DNA of 60,000 nucleotides from contig CM060731.1 in the NCBI GenBank assembly GCA_030704615.1, forward strand, positions 28,398,001 to 28,458,000. Direction: 5' to 3'. The notes under the pieces are model-generated. The model saw only the letters and a program-made list of their open reading frames with translations, had not been told where the DNA came from and did no database searches. Positions 34,268 to 45,266 of the stretch are shown here, in pieces. This stretch comes from Takakia lepidozioides. Taxonomy: Eukaryota; Streptophyta; Takakiopsida; Takakiales; Takakiaceae. Position 1 is the first letter of the stretch, and every line of letters begins with the position of its first letter. Made by a program: the position numbers and the translations under genes.

Positions 34268-34730
34268 TTATACGCCCAAGACACTAGAAGAGAAACCGGC
34301 TTTTTCCAATGTGTTGAAGAAGGTGCCCTCATCGGCTGATTTTACCAATTGTGTCGCTGCTGCTGCGGCTTCCAGTTGACCATCTACCCATGCAGGTTTC
34401 TTGTACCAATCCTTCCACAAGGAATCATAGGCAATGTTGTGCTTGAAATGTGGCCCTCACCGATGAATCTGGACCCACACTCTATCCCTGCTCCTTCAGC
34501 TATCCATGCCTCTCACAAATCATGCATACATCTTTGCCTTGCTGGTAGCAACTGACAATAACAGCCTACATTTGTTCAAGGAAACACCCAACTCAACTTC
34601 TCACACTAGTTCCTATGCTCAATTGCATCTGCTACTCTCTATAATCCAACATGCATTCACCTTTTTCCCACAATTGGGCCACCATTGATTAGGGTCAGAA
34701 AAGTATTCATGCCACAACTTCATGACTGTT
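34268..34730 (-). pseudogene. PDF-motif fragment resembling organellar ssDNA-binding (OSB) proteins
   Basis: On the minus strand, 34,725-34,670 reads LWHEYFSDPNQWWPN and 34,460-34,268 reads GPHFKHNIAYDSLWKDWYKKP, then AWVDGQLEAA, ending at TAA 34,268-34,270. Plant OSB proteins carry a C-terminal PDF motif with this layout: LWxxFFxxPxxWWDNR, then PDFKHKxTxxALW...PxWVxxxL. The DNR and PDF cores are altered (PNC, PHF). I could not join the two pieces in phase, and the N-terminal SSB-like domain is absent, because CACTA sequence lies upstream. Probably a decayed or truncated gene, possibly disrupted by the CACTA insertion. Confidence 0.42.
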
Positions 34731-34870
34731 TAGGGTTCACTGTCACAAATGAAAGTGTGTTTGTCAGAATTCTGCCCACCCCAACAACTCAGTCACTCCC
34801 ACCCATGGAAGGTACCATGCTATATCAAGTCTAAACCCTGGAAAAGTACATGCAATAGCAGAAACCAACT

Positions 34871-37800
34871 CTACACCATAGCACAACTGGCTTGGTACCT
34901 CCCATGTGGAGCTTGCCTCCGCCTTCTACCATTTCGCCTCTGCCTTGCAGGTGCATTCAAGTTGGCAATGGCCAATTCATCTGCCTCACTCAAAGGAACA
35001 CAAACAGCAAGCTCAGTCATGATGTTATGAGGAATTTCAGGAGGCACCATGTCTACATAAATGTCTCCCTCACCCAGTGCCACTTCTGTAATATCGTGAA
35101 CCACTCGTCGGGATCGAGGGTCCTTGTGAAGGACCACCTTCCAGTTCCCTCGTGAACTTTTTTCATCCGAGAAAAAAACTTGCTCCACCTGACTACGGAA
35201 TGTCCAGGGCTGCTCCATCCCAGGCAACATGCGACTGAAGTCAACCAAGAGAAAGCCATAATCATCTCGTTTCATGGTGGCATTCCGGCCCACCATGTGT
35301 GACCTCACCCATGTACACAAGAACATAATTGGGTGAAGAATTCCGTAATCCAGTTGAATTATTTCTCTTACAACACCCACATATTCCAATTGGGATAACA
35401 CTCGTCTAGACATACCTGCTCTGTTTTCGCTTTCCTGATGGAATACTTGAGCAACTCCAGAATCAAATGTCACCCTGTCTCTGGCGCCAGTCCCATCACT
35501 TATTGCTCGAAAGTGATTGCCGTAAGCATACATGGACTTGAAGCCCAATGACTGTACTGCTGGTGGTATACGTAAATGGCATATGTCCAAATCATAGGAC
35601 TCACCTGAACTCACCTTGCATTGGACAGCACCTTCAATCCATTCATGGAATGGAGCCAATAAGCGCATATCTATTGGGTATGGAATTTCTCCATTGTGGT
35701 GGTCCTGGTCTTGTCCACAAAGGTATGCTGTTCTGAACTCAGTGCGGGATGCTTCTATGAGTGCCATCTCCTCTTCATAGGCCCTGTCCAAATGAGAATT
35801 GCAAATTAGGATTACAGCTTATACCATTGGCAGAAATGAAACACACAGGATATGATAAGCAACATACTTACTCAAGGAATGGTTTCATGCAATCTGTGTT
35901 GTGCAAAATATACTCGTGTGCACTGTCTCGTTCTTGAATGGTGAGGACTCGTACAGTTCCCAATCCTTCAACCACCTCCCCACTAACTGAGTCTTCTTCA
36001 TTGGAGTCCCACACCCTTCGGCTTGTAGCATGAAATTCAGCCATATACTCAGTTAGAAACCCTAGGGCCTCATCCAAAGCATACCCTTCCGCCATGCTCC
36101 CTTCAGGTCGGCTCATATTCCTTACATAGCCTTTTAATGTCTTCATATACCGTTCCATAGGATACATCCAACGGCTAGACACGGGACCACACACCTCCAA
36201 TTCGTCCACAAGGTGTACAAGCAAGTGAGTCATGATATCAAAAAATGACGGAGGGAATTCTTTCTCCAGCAGACACATAGTGATTGCAACATCTTCTTTT
36301 AAGGCCGGTACCTCAGCTGGATTAATGATCTTTGCACACACTTTTTGGAAGACTCGAGAAAGCCTCATAATTGCCATCCGTGGACCCTTTCCCAATACCC
36401 CTCGAATGCAAAGAGGTAAAATCTGCTGCATCATTACATGGTAGTCATGGGTTTTCATTGTAGACAGTTTATTGTCAGCCACATGTTTCTGGGATGTGGC
36501 AGCATAACCTGTGGGGGCCTTTACTGCAGCCAATGTTTCCAAAAACAGCACCTTCTCATCTTCAGTAAGAACATATGGGGCCAAAGGCTTGACCAACTTG
36601 TTCGGGTGAGAGGGATGGGGTCTCAACCACAAGTGTTCACGAATGACATTGAGTTCCATATCCTTCCTAGATGTGGCTGTGTCCTTCTCCCCAAGAATGG
36701 TTCTCAACACATTCTCACACAAATTTTTTTCACAATGCATCACATCCAGTGTGTATCGGATGAGTAAGTCTTTCCAGTATGGCAATTGGTTCAAAACAGT
36801 GACCTGTTTCATGCCATGTTCCTTTGAAGGGTCCAGTTTTCCCCCCTCAGCCCCTCCCATTGCGAGATACAACTCTCTGGTTGTAGCCCGGTCAAATTGC
36901 TCACTTGCAGTGACCACCATAGGAGCTGCTCTATGTTCCACATGTCCATTAAAGTGGGACGATTTATTCCTATAGGGATGAATAGCAGGCAAGTATCTCC
37001 TATGACCAAGATACAAAACTTTTTTGCATGCCTTGGAGTACCTGGAATCAACATTAGGGCCGCAAGCTGGGCAGGCCTTGTATCCCCCGTGTGCGCATCC
37101 TGCTAGCAACCCATAAGCTGGAAAGTCGTGGATTGACCACATCAAGATGGCCCTCATGCGAAATGACTGTTGCCCCACTAGGCTACTTCCATCCAATGCC
37201 TCCACACCAACATTTCAGCTCATCCACAAGGGGCTGCAGATAACCTTGGTCCCTCATGTCCCTCGGTCGCTCGATATGTAGCAAAATCTCTCTCAAATAG
37301 AAACACGATGGCTTCCATGTCAATTCAAGATCCACTGCACCACCATTGCTCCTGAAGCTTCCGAAGTACAACGCGTAGCGAGAAAAAGAAAAATGCAAAG
37401 CGGGAGTCGTCGAAAGAGACGGTGTGTATGAAAATATATAAAGATTAATAGGTAATGTAGATCCCTTTATATATGAATGAAAAGATGGATGCAAAGATGA
37501 AGAGGTCACATTTCCCACAGATTGTGGTCCAGGAATCAATAAAGCCAACATCGTGAAAAATGGCTTAGTACACAGCCATGGTGGAAGATTATAGTTTACC
37601 AACATGACAGGCCAAGTTGACCATTTGTTTGATTTATCACTGTAAGGATTGACACCATCCCATGCGAGACCCAATCGCAGATTTCTGGGGTCCGCTGCAA
37701 ACTCAGGCCATTTTTGGTCAATGTGGGCCCAAGCCTTACTGTCTGCTGGGTGCCTAACCAAGCCATCCAAACTTCGATTCTTAAAGTGCCATGACAATAA

Positions 37801-38922
37801 CTCTGAGATGGATTTGGCTTTATACATTTGAAGCAGCCTTGGAATGATAGGGAAATGTCGAAGGACCTTACGAGGTACTGGTGTCTTCGTACCCACCACA
37901 TAACGACATGCCTGACATTTTGGACAAACCTCCAAATTTTGAAGCTCCCTTCTGAACAACACACAACCTTTCGGACATGCATGTATACTCTCGTAATGAA
38001 GCCCGAGTTCCATTATGAGTTGTTTTGCCTCATAGTGGGACTTTGGCAGGCAATTGTCTGCTGGCAACAGTTGTCTTCCTAACAATGTAAGGAGTTCATC
38101 GACAAAGGTGTTTGACACACCATGGGTTTGACAAGCATTTAACAGCAGTAAGGTAGCAGACAATCGAGAGGAAGAACTCCCTACATACAAAGCCTTGGAT
38201 GCCTCTTGCTCAAAACGTAAGGCACTCGCTGCACCACGATCACCATCGCTCTTCAGTCCACCATCAGTCTGCTCTGGCACTCCATCTGTGTCCCATTGGC
38301 CATGTGTTCCATCTCCCGGTTCCTCATGTGCATCACCAGTTTGCACCCCATTATCTGTAGTTGCGAATGTCTCCCGGAGCATTCTAAGCATGTCAAGATT
38401 ACGATCCAAGGTATCAGGACCACCTGCAGGGCTGGTTTCCGTTCTAAACCCCTCATGTTCGTCTCCAGAGTTTTCCTGCTTATAAGCATATCAGTCCACA
38501 TGTCAATCCACAATAAGATAGGGAGTTTAGGGTTGGAAATGGTGGATGTGGAACGTGCCATAATACAGGCACGTGGCAATAGGAAAACGGGCATGTACAA
38601 TACTCTACACCTTACAACAATCCCGCTACCAGGAATTTGAACTGTTTCTTATAATTTCAAAGTATGCATCAGGGTTAAGGGAAGAGAATCCATAGATATG
38701 CACCGGGAGTTCTCGCAAGTTAGGATCTCGCAAGTTCAAAAGCAGATGACGCTTAGCCCGGCCAATGGTTTGCCAGTTCCCACCATGACAGGCATTGCAT
38801 GGACATAGAATTTTCCGAAGACCCAGTCTTCTTGCTCGCGCTTCCTCTAGTTTCCACAATCTGTCATCGTCATGTTCTGCTTGTGTCCGCCTTTGCAATC
38901 GATGGGCAGTAGGAGGGATCAT
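34871..38922 (-). mobile_element. CACTA (En/Spm) transposon coding region, Tnp2-type transposase
   Basis: Minus-strand transposase of a CACTA cut-and-paste element. Exons: about 38,922-38,630 (Transpos_assoc-like zinc motif, CPCNACHGG then RAKRHL); 38,475-37,510 (CPKGCVLFRR, CPKCQACRY, ending LLIPGPQSVGN); about 37,290-35,872 (YLQPLVDELK, HDFPAYGLLAG, ACPACGPN, YTLDVMHCEKNLCENVL, then a DUF4218-like block with RWMYPMERYMKTLKGYVRN); and 35,783-34,871 (DUF4216-like, PWTFRSQVEQVFF). The last junction, GA|GTAAGT to AG|G, is in phase. A single-base frameshift lies near 37,215, between DELK and GVEALD, and the first junction does not phase cleanly, so this copy may be inactive. Terminal CACTA inverted repeats were not found, so element limits are unknown. 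Confidence 0.85.
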
Positions 38923-39575
38923 CTTGGCGACTGAGTGAGACTCGTCAGGAAATGGAGACAGACATAGAGTGTCCAGAAGTTACACCGGGGCGCAAGCCTA
39001 CAGCGAGGGAGGTAGAACGAGCAAAGCGTCAAGCGGAGAACAAGGCATTCTTCGCACGACTGAAGATCTACGACATTGCAAAGAGGTCCGAACTTGCGTT
39101 TTTTCATATGCCCTACCTAGCCCTAGCCATGAAACCGCATTAAAAGCTCCAAACCTGCAGAGAGGATAAGTTAGGGTTTTGCTGCTGCTGACATTGTCTT
39201 TTTTCTTCTTCTTTGCAGCGTCGAAGCGAGATTGAGTCGCCCTAAACGCCTCGTTGAGGAAATCCTCAAACACACAGGTCCTCCTCGCCGAAGTCACAGA
39301 GTTCAACTCCTGCACTCTGCAATGTCACAACGGGAGAAAGAGGTAGAGCAAGAGGAGGAAGCGCAGGTGGTAGCGGAGTCAGACACAGAGGAGGCACGAG
39401 AGCAAGAATTGTAGCGAGACCAAGATTATGCCGCACATGAAGACTTGAATGAGACCAGCTCGGAGTCAGAGATGGAAACGATGAAAGAAGCCCCAACAAA
39501 GAGAAAGCGCGCAAAGCACCCTGCAAACTCCCCAACCCATCAGCAGGTTTGCGATCTGCACCAAAGTTCCGAGTT

Positions 39576-40240
39576 TCAAACACTATATAACTTGTCCCAG
39601 TATAATTTAGGGTTCTGAGACCTAACAAGCTGATTGATATCTTTACGGAGCTGGTAGTACCTCGCCCACAATTCTCTGTTGGTTTCCAAATTGCAGCACT
39701 CTTTATAGAGGGCTCGTCTCTCAGCTATCTTGAGTTTAATCTCATTGGTCCACCAATTAACAGCTCTAGCACAGACAATTAGTTTCATCCCAATGATCTT
39801 GTCAACCACGGAGGAAACGAAACTCTCCCAAGAGTCCCCTACTCTTTCGACTTCATTTCTTGCGTTATCAGAGCGAGACTGAAGTTCTTGGAGCGATTGC
39901 ATCGAGAGGGAGAGCCTCTTGCAAGGCCTGGACATACTCAACCTTGACCTCCTCATTATGAAGTTTTTCTATGCGCCACTTCCGAATCGAATGTTTCACA
40001 TATCTCTTGGTGTTGGGAAAACACCTTTTGATCTCATTCCAAACCAGGAACTGGTCAAAGGTAGCAATATCAGTTCTGTCGATCAACACATTCGCACACT
40101 GGGGGAACAAATTTTTGTCCATTATGATATAATCCACAATGGAGCGTTCCCCAGTTTGGGATTTCTCACGAGTCCACTGCACTTGGTCACCTCTTGTCCT
40201 GATATTCAAGGTGAAAAGCTGAAGATCTTCTAGACAGTTA
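39576..40240 (-). pseudogene. LINE fragment: endonuclease C-terminus to RT linker
   Basis: Two overlapping minus frames (40,209-39,868 and 39,956-39,576) give first TGERSIVDYIIMDKN, like the end of an apurinic endonuclease domain (SxIDYIL), then WWTNEIKLKIAERRALYKE and ELWARYYQLRKDINQLVR, the helical linker before reverse transcriptase in plant LINEs. A frameshift separates them. It lies inside intron 2 of the gene at 38,952-41,900, so it inserted there. Confidence 0.65.
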
Positions 40241-41009
40241 ATTAACTGTCTGCCATTAGAATGAGGGGCTCACTCCATTAGTAGGACTTACCGTGTTATA
40301 AACATTAGTTCAGGCTTTCCAGATTCCTTTTAGAAAGCCCTTCACACGTTCATCAGTTTTGTTGTATGTGGGCTACCAAGCAATGAGACCCCAACAGGGC
40401 CCACCGCTTTAGACTCAGCCTTGAGATATTGATAGTTGGTGAACAGAGGTGCAGGGACTATGTTCTTGATGGTCCTGAAGAGGGTTGCTCTCTGATGAGA
40501 ATACCCCAGACTTGTATCACAAAATGGACATTGTCTTCAGGCCACCCACACCAGTGAGCATCGACAATCTCCCTTTCCTCTCTGCATCTATTTATTGTTC
40601 AAAGGTAGACTCCCCATCTGGAGGTTAAATTTTCAGTCTAGTGCCAAGGGTAGGTCTGCCCTTCAGATCATCCTCAAAGTCCTCACCCATGTCACAAACT
40701 GGAAACGAGTTCAGGGAAGTTTATGCTTAACATTGTTTTGTTCGGACATTCTTCATGCTTTTGACATGGCCTTAGACACTTCAACCTCCACGTCAGATTC
40801 ATCTAGCAGGGTGAGTTCTTCCTTCCTAATATTCAGGTATTTATCATAGGGTCGCTGGTATGAGGCATGCGATTCAGCTGACTGTACCATAGGTCTGACT
40901 GACAGGGTCTTCTTGCATAGGCCTTTGGGCTTGGCTTACCCACGTGGTTTGCCAACCCTAGTAGTATGGTCGTATTGTTTCACATGTTTCTGTTGAGCAA
41001 TGTGTGCAG
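40241..41009. other. Rest of intron 2 of the divergent gene
   Basis: No motif or supported ORF. Ends with the acceptor TGTGTGCAG at 41,001-41,009. Confidence 0.35.
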
Positions 41010-41885
41010 AGTTCAGTCAAAAAAAGGAAAGGAATTGCAGGGAAGGATGCGAACGAGCATAAGTCTCTTACTCCAGCAAAGTGTGCACCAACTATTGCGC
41101 CAACTGCTGTGATGAGTGGCGCGGTTGTTCCCCCTTACGAAAAACCAGCCCCGCCCACTCCACATACTGACGTTCCAGCTCCCTTGTATCCACCAGTATC
41201 GGCTCCTCCCTCGTATCCGCTTATGTACCCACAGTATCCTGCCATGTCAGGGTATAATCTGCATGGGCACATGCTGTATCCTCACTATCAACCTCCAAAC
41301 AATGATTCTCAGTGCCAGAAGTACAATTCTTTTGCTCCACCTGCAGGCGCTCCAATGCATGATCCTAGTCAAGGTGGGTATTCCATTTACCACCATTATG
41401 GAATGCATCCCCATAGTATGTATCCTCCTCGGCCTATGTACAACCAACCTACTTCCTCCCTCTATCCTACCAGCCCTGCAAGACCACACCAGGGGCAGGT
41501 CCAGTATGGTGGCCACCAACCTTCAGGATCCAACTACAGTGGAGTACAACTGCCGGCACCTTTGAGCTTCACTGCACCGTGGCCACCTCTTTATCCAACA
41601 TCTCCAGGTACACCTAATACCCTGAAAGGGAAAGGCATTCTGAAATAGATCGAGGATGCATTTGCTCCGCATCATCCAGTGGGGTGGGAGACAGCAGTCC
41701 AGCCCCAACAGAGTGAAGGTGGTAACATGCATGGTACTGCTGAAACCTTGCAGGATTCTAGCCTTAGTCCTGGGGGGACATCAGGTGTGACTCCTATAGA
41801 ACGCAAAAATGCTTTAAGGAGGGAAAGAAGGGCACTTGCAAAAGATCTGAGAGACTGGGGACAAACTGAGCACGTGAAGGCTTAC

Positions 41886-43364
41886 CCGTGCCGCATGTGA
41901 GGTCCAGAATCCGCCCTTGGACATCCGAGCACGTCTCCATGAGGGTTTGGATGAAAGCAGGGCTCCGGGTCCGGCTGTACCGCCACGGTTTGCCTGTCTT
42001 TGTGTCCTTCGGCATACTAGAGTGGGGCACATAGTTGTAGAGGACATCGTAGGTTACAGGGTCCACAGCGGCATCAACAAGACGACCGTTGTTGCGGAAT
42101 TTGAACGTAGACCCTCTCTTCACAAAGCAATATGCCTCAAACACCAATGTCTGCACATCCAACAAAGAAGGGATCAATTCCAGGGTCTACTTAACATACA
42201 CCACAATATGAAGTGAATGCAATAGATTGATAACTAAACTTTGGCCCTCTGTTCGCAACCCCTGCGTACTGATGCAGAACCATTTTCTGAGGAGGACCGG
42301 GGTGACACTTTTCGGTGTCCACCTTGCCACCGCATTCTCTGTGGTCTTCCCTCTCGTGGCAAGGACAACCACACATCCACCGTCATCCAGAAGCATCCCC
42401 GCCAGCCCAAACCCGGCTTTCCAGTAGTCCTCAGTAAACCTGTTCCAGGTGGGCACACCATCCAGGCCCTCCAGCAGCTCCCCATCTGGAATGTCGAGGA
42501 GAATCATGTCGCAAGCTCTCTCCACCTCAACCCCCCCCCCGAGTGCTCTTGCAATTCGTGCTCACAGCCGTGAAGAATTCCATCGTGGCTTCAAAACCAG
42601 GGGTGTCTTTAGGCTCTGTACCGCCAGCCCTCTTCTTGGCTTTGCCCTTCTGCTCCGCCAGAGACTTGTTGTGTGCCACCTTCTTCGCCCTGGCAGCGAG
42701 AGCGTCAAGGAAGCTCTCATTGACGCATTGGATGATGGTTGGAGGTTCTAGCTTTGGCCTGTGCGTAAACGTCACCGCCGAATACCGGCATGTAGGCTCG
42801 CCCTCAAATGCCAACTTCTTGGCAGAGCCAGTCCCACTCCGAACTGACTTGGGAACCCGGACGACCGGTGACTGGGTAGGAGCAACAGCAGTCGCAGGAC
42901 CTTGAACAAAGTCGTCGTCCGAGTCACTCTCTTGGGTCCCCTCCTGCGCCTCCTCCGATGCCCCGATGGTTTTCTTCTTTTTGGGTGTTACTGCAGTCAC
43001 CTGTTTCCTTGTCCTTTTCCTTTGACCTTTACTCTTCTCATGCAATTTCTCCTGAATTCCTGCCTGAGCAAGCTCTGCCGCTTTCCTGGAGTTCGCAAGC
43101 GCTTTTGCCTCTTTTGCACCCAACGGAGGCAGCGGAGCCCGGTTTCGTCGGAATTCAGCATCCAGCTTCAATTGAAACTCGGATGGGTCGAGCGAGCCGG
43201 GCGGAAGGTCCACATACCAAGGGCAATCACGCAAATGTTCCAGATTCCACTCCTTCACAATATCGTCAGTGTACATGGAGTCAGCCCCAGGGTTCCTCCA
43301 TGCCAGGAAGAATGGTGGCTCGAAAGACAGATGACCTTTCTCCAAAAGGGAGAACTTACAGTAC
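41886..43364 (-). pseudogene. Beta-class (N6/N4 amino) DNA methyltransferase-like gene, degenerate
   Basis: Minus-strand exons: 43,364 to about 42,240 and 42,150-41,886. The first encodes a WYVDLPPGSLDP-containing N-terminal part, a lysine/arginine-rich linker (KRTRKQ, PKKKK) and an acidic stretch. It then encodes DMILLDIPDGELLEGL followed by GLAGMLLDDGGCVVVLATRG. The second encodes RSPAFIQTLMETC and GRILDLTCGTG, then a donor GTAAGC. In beta-class methyltransferases the catalytic DPPY motif and the GG-strand precede the SAM-binding motif (DxxxGxG); this order is seen here. DPPY is replaced by DIPD, so catalysis is doubtful. A run of ten Cs at 42,531-42,540 shifts the frame by one base. No further 3' exon is seen, because the next gene overlaps. 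Substrate and origin (host or mobile element) are unknown. Confidence 0.42.
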
Positions 43365-43391
43365 CTGCATTCATGAAAAACACAATGAGGT

Positions 43392-43691
43392 CCGAAAATG
43401 GCTAAGTCCCTGAATGGCAATAGGGCCTACAACTGGAAAATGGCGCCGAATTTCCACTTCAGGGCCAGCCAGTCTAGGGACTTAGCCCGAAAATGGCTAA
43501 GTCCCTGAACGGCAATAGGGCCTGGAACTGGAAAATGGCGCCGAATTTCCAGTTCAGGGCCAGCCAGTCTAGGGACTTAGCCCGAAAATGGCTAAGTCCC
43601 TGGACGGCAATAGGGCCTGGAACTGGAAAACGGCGCCGAATTTCCAGTTCCGGGCCAGCCACCCTAGGGACTTAGCCCGAAAATGGCTAAG
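43392..43691. repeat. 95 bp tandem repeat, three units plus a partial, palindromic
   Basis: CCGAAAATGGCTAAG starts at 43,392, 43,487, 43,582 and 43,677, exactly 95 bp apart. Each junction is a perfect stem, AGGGACTTAGCC / GGCTAAGTCCCT, with a 7 bp loop. The unit centre holds a second stem, AACTGGAAA / TTTCCAGTT, around GGCGCC. The fourth unit is cut after CTAAG by the LTR at 43,692. ORFs across it are artefacts, because 95 is not a multiple of three. Confidence 0.9.
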
Positions 43692-44657
43692 TGTTAGAGG
43701 ACTGTAGGGGACTTAGACACTTATACGGGATCTGTAGGGTACCCTTAATTTTGCACAGACTGAGACCAATAGGAGCCTTAGGGGTGACAGCAGCGCACTG
43801 TAGAGGGGGGTTACACAGCCCGTCACAGTCGTCACAGCCCACACAGCCAACACAGCCCGTCACAGTCGTCACAGCAGACACAGCCCACACAGCCCGTCAC
43901 AGTCGTCACAGCAGACACAACCCACACAGCCAGTCACAGCCCGGCACAGCCCACACAGCCAGTCACAGCCCGTCACAGCCCGACACAGCCAAACACAGCC
44001 AGTCACCGCTTGACACAGCTGTCACGATAATAGGGAACGAAGAGTAGGACAGGGAACGACTGTGGGGAACAACACCTGTGAAGGGAACATGTTAGTTCAC
44101 AGACGACGGTTAGAGAGGGAAACGGTTAGAACCGCGGATAGGAGGATAAAGGGAGAAACGGGGAATGAAGGGGGATCATCATTATTCGGAGGAGGACTTC
44201 GGAGTCAGGCTGGAGCGGAGATCGGAGGCAAGAGATGGAGAGCACGATGAAGGAGAAAAGAGGATTAGTAGATGCTTGTTATATGCAAAGCTGTAGTGAT
44301 ATTGGAGAGCAGATTAGAGACATAATGGCTTCGGCCTGATACCTGATAAATCATAATCTGATACATATACGATACAATCACACTGTGTAGAGAGATCTGA
44401 GAGAAGTTGTGGATTGAATGGATGAGTGAAGGAAACCGATAGATTGATGAAGCAAACTGATACTTAATTATCAATGCCAAAGGTAGCTAAGATGAATGCG
44501 GAAAGGGAAACGCATAGGAAACACCCCCATGATACACTAGCTGTAGGTCATGACTGATTGTTCTGCGCGGGCTGAGTACTTAGAGATTTCCAACTCTTCT
44601 ATCTTGGAGTTTCCGCCTCGGATAGCGAAGGGATGGGTGAGTAAAAGCCGCGCGACA
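43692..44657 (+). repeat. 5' LTR of the Athila/Tat-like element
   Basis: Begins TGTTAGAGG directly after the 95 bp repeat is interrupted, and ends GCGCGACA two bases before a PBS. That gives 966 bp with TG...CA ends. The boundaries are inferred, because the 3' LTR is outside the window. It contains the decamer repeat tract 43,813-44,025. Confidence 0.65.
43813..44025. repeat. CACAGCC decamer-type repeat tract in the LTR
   Basis: About 20 units of 9-10 bp of the type CACAGCCNNN (variants CACAGTCGT, CACAGCAGA). The same kind of decamer repeat forms the tail of the integrase ORF in this element (51,410-51,640 and 58,667-58,770). Confidence 0.85.
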
Positions 44658-45245
44658 TTTGGCGACCATACTGGGGACCTGGGACATGAACAACCAGATG
44701 TGACAGGCATCTGGTGGGATCATGGTGGTTGGACCATTAAAGAATTTGAAGTGAATCAAATTCCCTGTGGAACGAAGGAAGAAAGATTGTCCAAACAATT
44801 CTTTCAAAGGTTCTTGGAATTGCCAGACAGATGTAAAGAAAATATTCTTAAACGAGTGCATGATGCTGATCCAGAATGGGGTCTGGAGAAAGGAGTGATA
44901 AAGATTTATCAGGTAGCCTGTAGAGGAAGAGCACGTTGGTTACCAACATTAGTTTATGTGATAGCGTTGCTATCCATTAAACGAGTAGAGTTTGAAGGCT
45001 GGGAAGAAAGAAAGGTGAATGTTTATACTCATATGCATGAAGAGCTTGTACTGGTAAAGAATTGGATTCCAAAAGATATTTTGTGGATCAAACTCACACC
45101 AAGAACAGCTTTTCAGACTTGTTTGCCATATGGTTATATGGTAACGGAGACTTCAAGTATAGCCAAGGGTGCATTGAAGCTTGAAAGAAACCCAGGCATA
45201 TACGAGAGATATTACAGAAGAGAGTTTTGGTTATTGCCACATTAA
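44550..45245 (+). CDS. Unknown 5' ORF of the retrotransposon, starting inside the LTR
   Basis: 231-residue ORF from an ATG in the last 108 bp of the LTR, reading through the PBS and stopping 21 bp before the probable gag ATG (45,267). I do not recognise it. It is rich in aromatic and charged residues (GIWWDHGGWTIKEFEVNQIP, then KNWIPKDILWIKLTPRTAFQ) and shows no signal peptide, zinc knuckle or evident membrane helix. After the PBS the frame has no early ATG, so either the LTR-embedded start is used, a start is spliced on, or translation begins at a non-AUG codon. The protein-like composition across the whole frame supports real coding. Confidence 0.55.
   Translation: MTDCSARAEYLEISNSSILEFPPRIAKGWVSKSRATFGDHTGDLGHEQPDVTGIWWDHGGWTIKEFEVNQIPCGTKEERLSKQFFQRFLELPDRCKENILKRVHDADPEWGLEKGVIKIYQVACRGRARWLPTLVYVIALLSIKRVEFEGWEERKVNVYTHMHEELVLVKNWIPKDILWIKLTPRTAFQTCLPYGYMVTETSSIAKGALKLERNPGIYERYYRREFWLLPH
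44660..44678 (+). promoter_or_regulatory. Primer binding site of the Athila/Tat-like element
   Basis: TGGCGACCATACTGGGGAC follows the LTR end after TT. Plant Tat-type elements have closely similar TGGCGAC...CTGGGGAC primer sites. The priming tRNA was not determined. Confidence 0.6.
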
Positions 45246-45266
45246 AAGAAATGAAAGACATGGGAC

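Larger units (their letters stand above)
38952..41900 (+). pseudogene. Unknown three-exon gene divergent from the CACTA transposase, two in-frame TAGs
   Basis: Exons 38,952-39,085, 39,219-39,546 and 41,010-41,900 join in phase with GT-AG borders. The first ATG is only 30 bp from the transposase start on the other strand. The N-terminus is basic and helical (TAREVERAKRQAENKAFFAR, RPKRLVEEILKHTG). Then come an acidic stretch, a basic KRKRAK cluster, and a proline/tyrosine/histidine-rich domain with YPPVSAPPSYPLMYPQYP-type repeats. A short basic helix (RKNALRRERRALAKDL) precedes the final TGA. TAG stops interrupt the frame at 39,412 and 41,646; the frame stays open on both sides. I do not recognise the family. 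It may be an accessory (TnpA-like) protein of the CACTA element or a host gene. A LINE fragment occupies intron 2. Confidence 0.45.

Noticed and set aside
34600-34625. CACTAG as a CACTA terminal repeat
   Set aside because: No matching inverted CTAGTG end with extended similarity was found on the other side of the transposase.
43474-43675. ORFs on both strands in the 95 bp repeat
   Set aside because: The period is not a multiple of three and the ORFs follow from the palindromes.
43813-44025. CRISPR-like array
   Set aside because: Units are 9-10 bp, continuous and without spacers, within a eukaryotic LTR.
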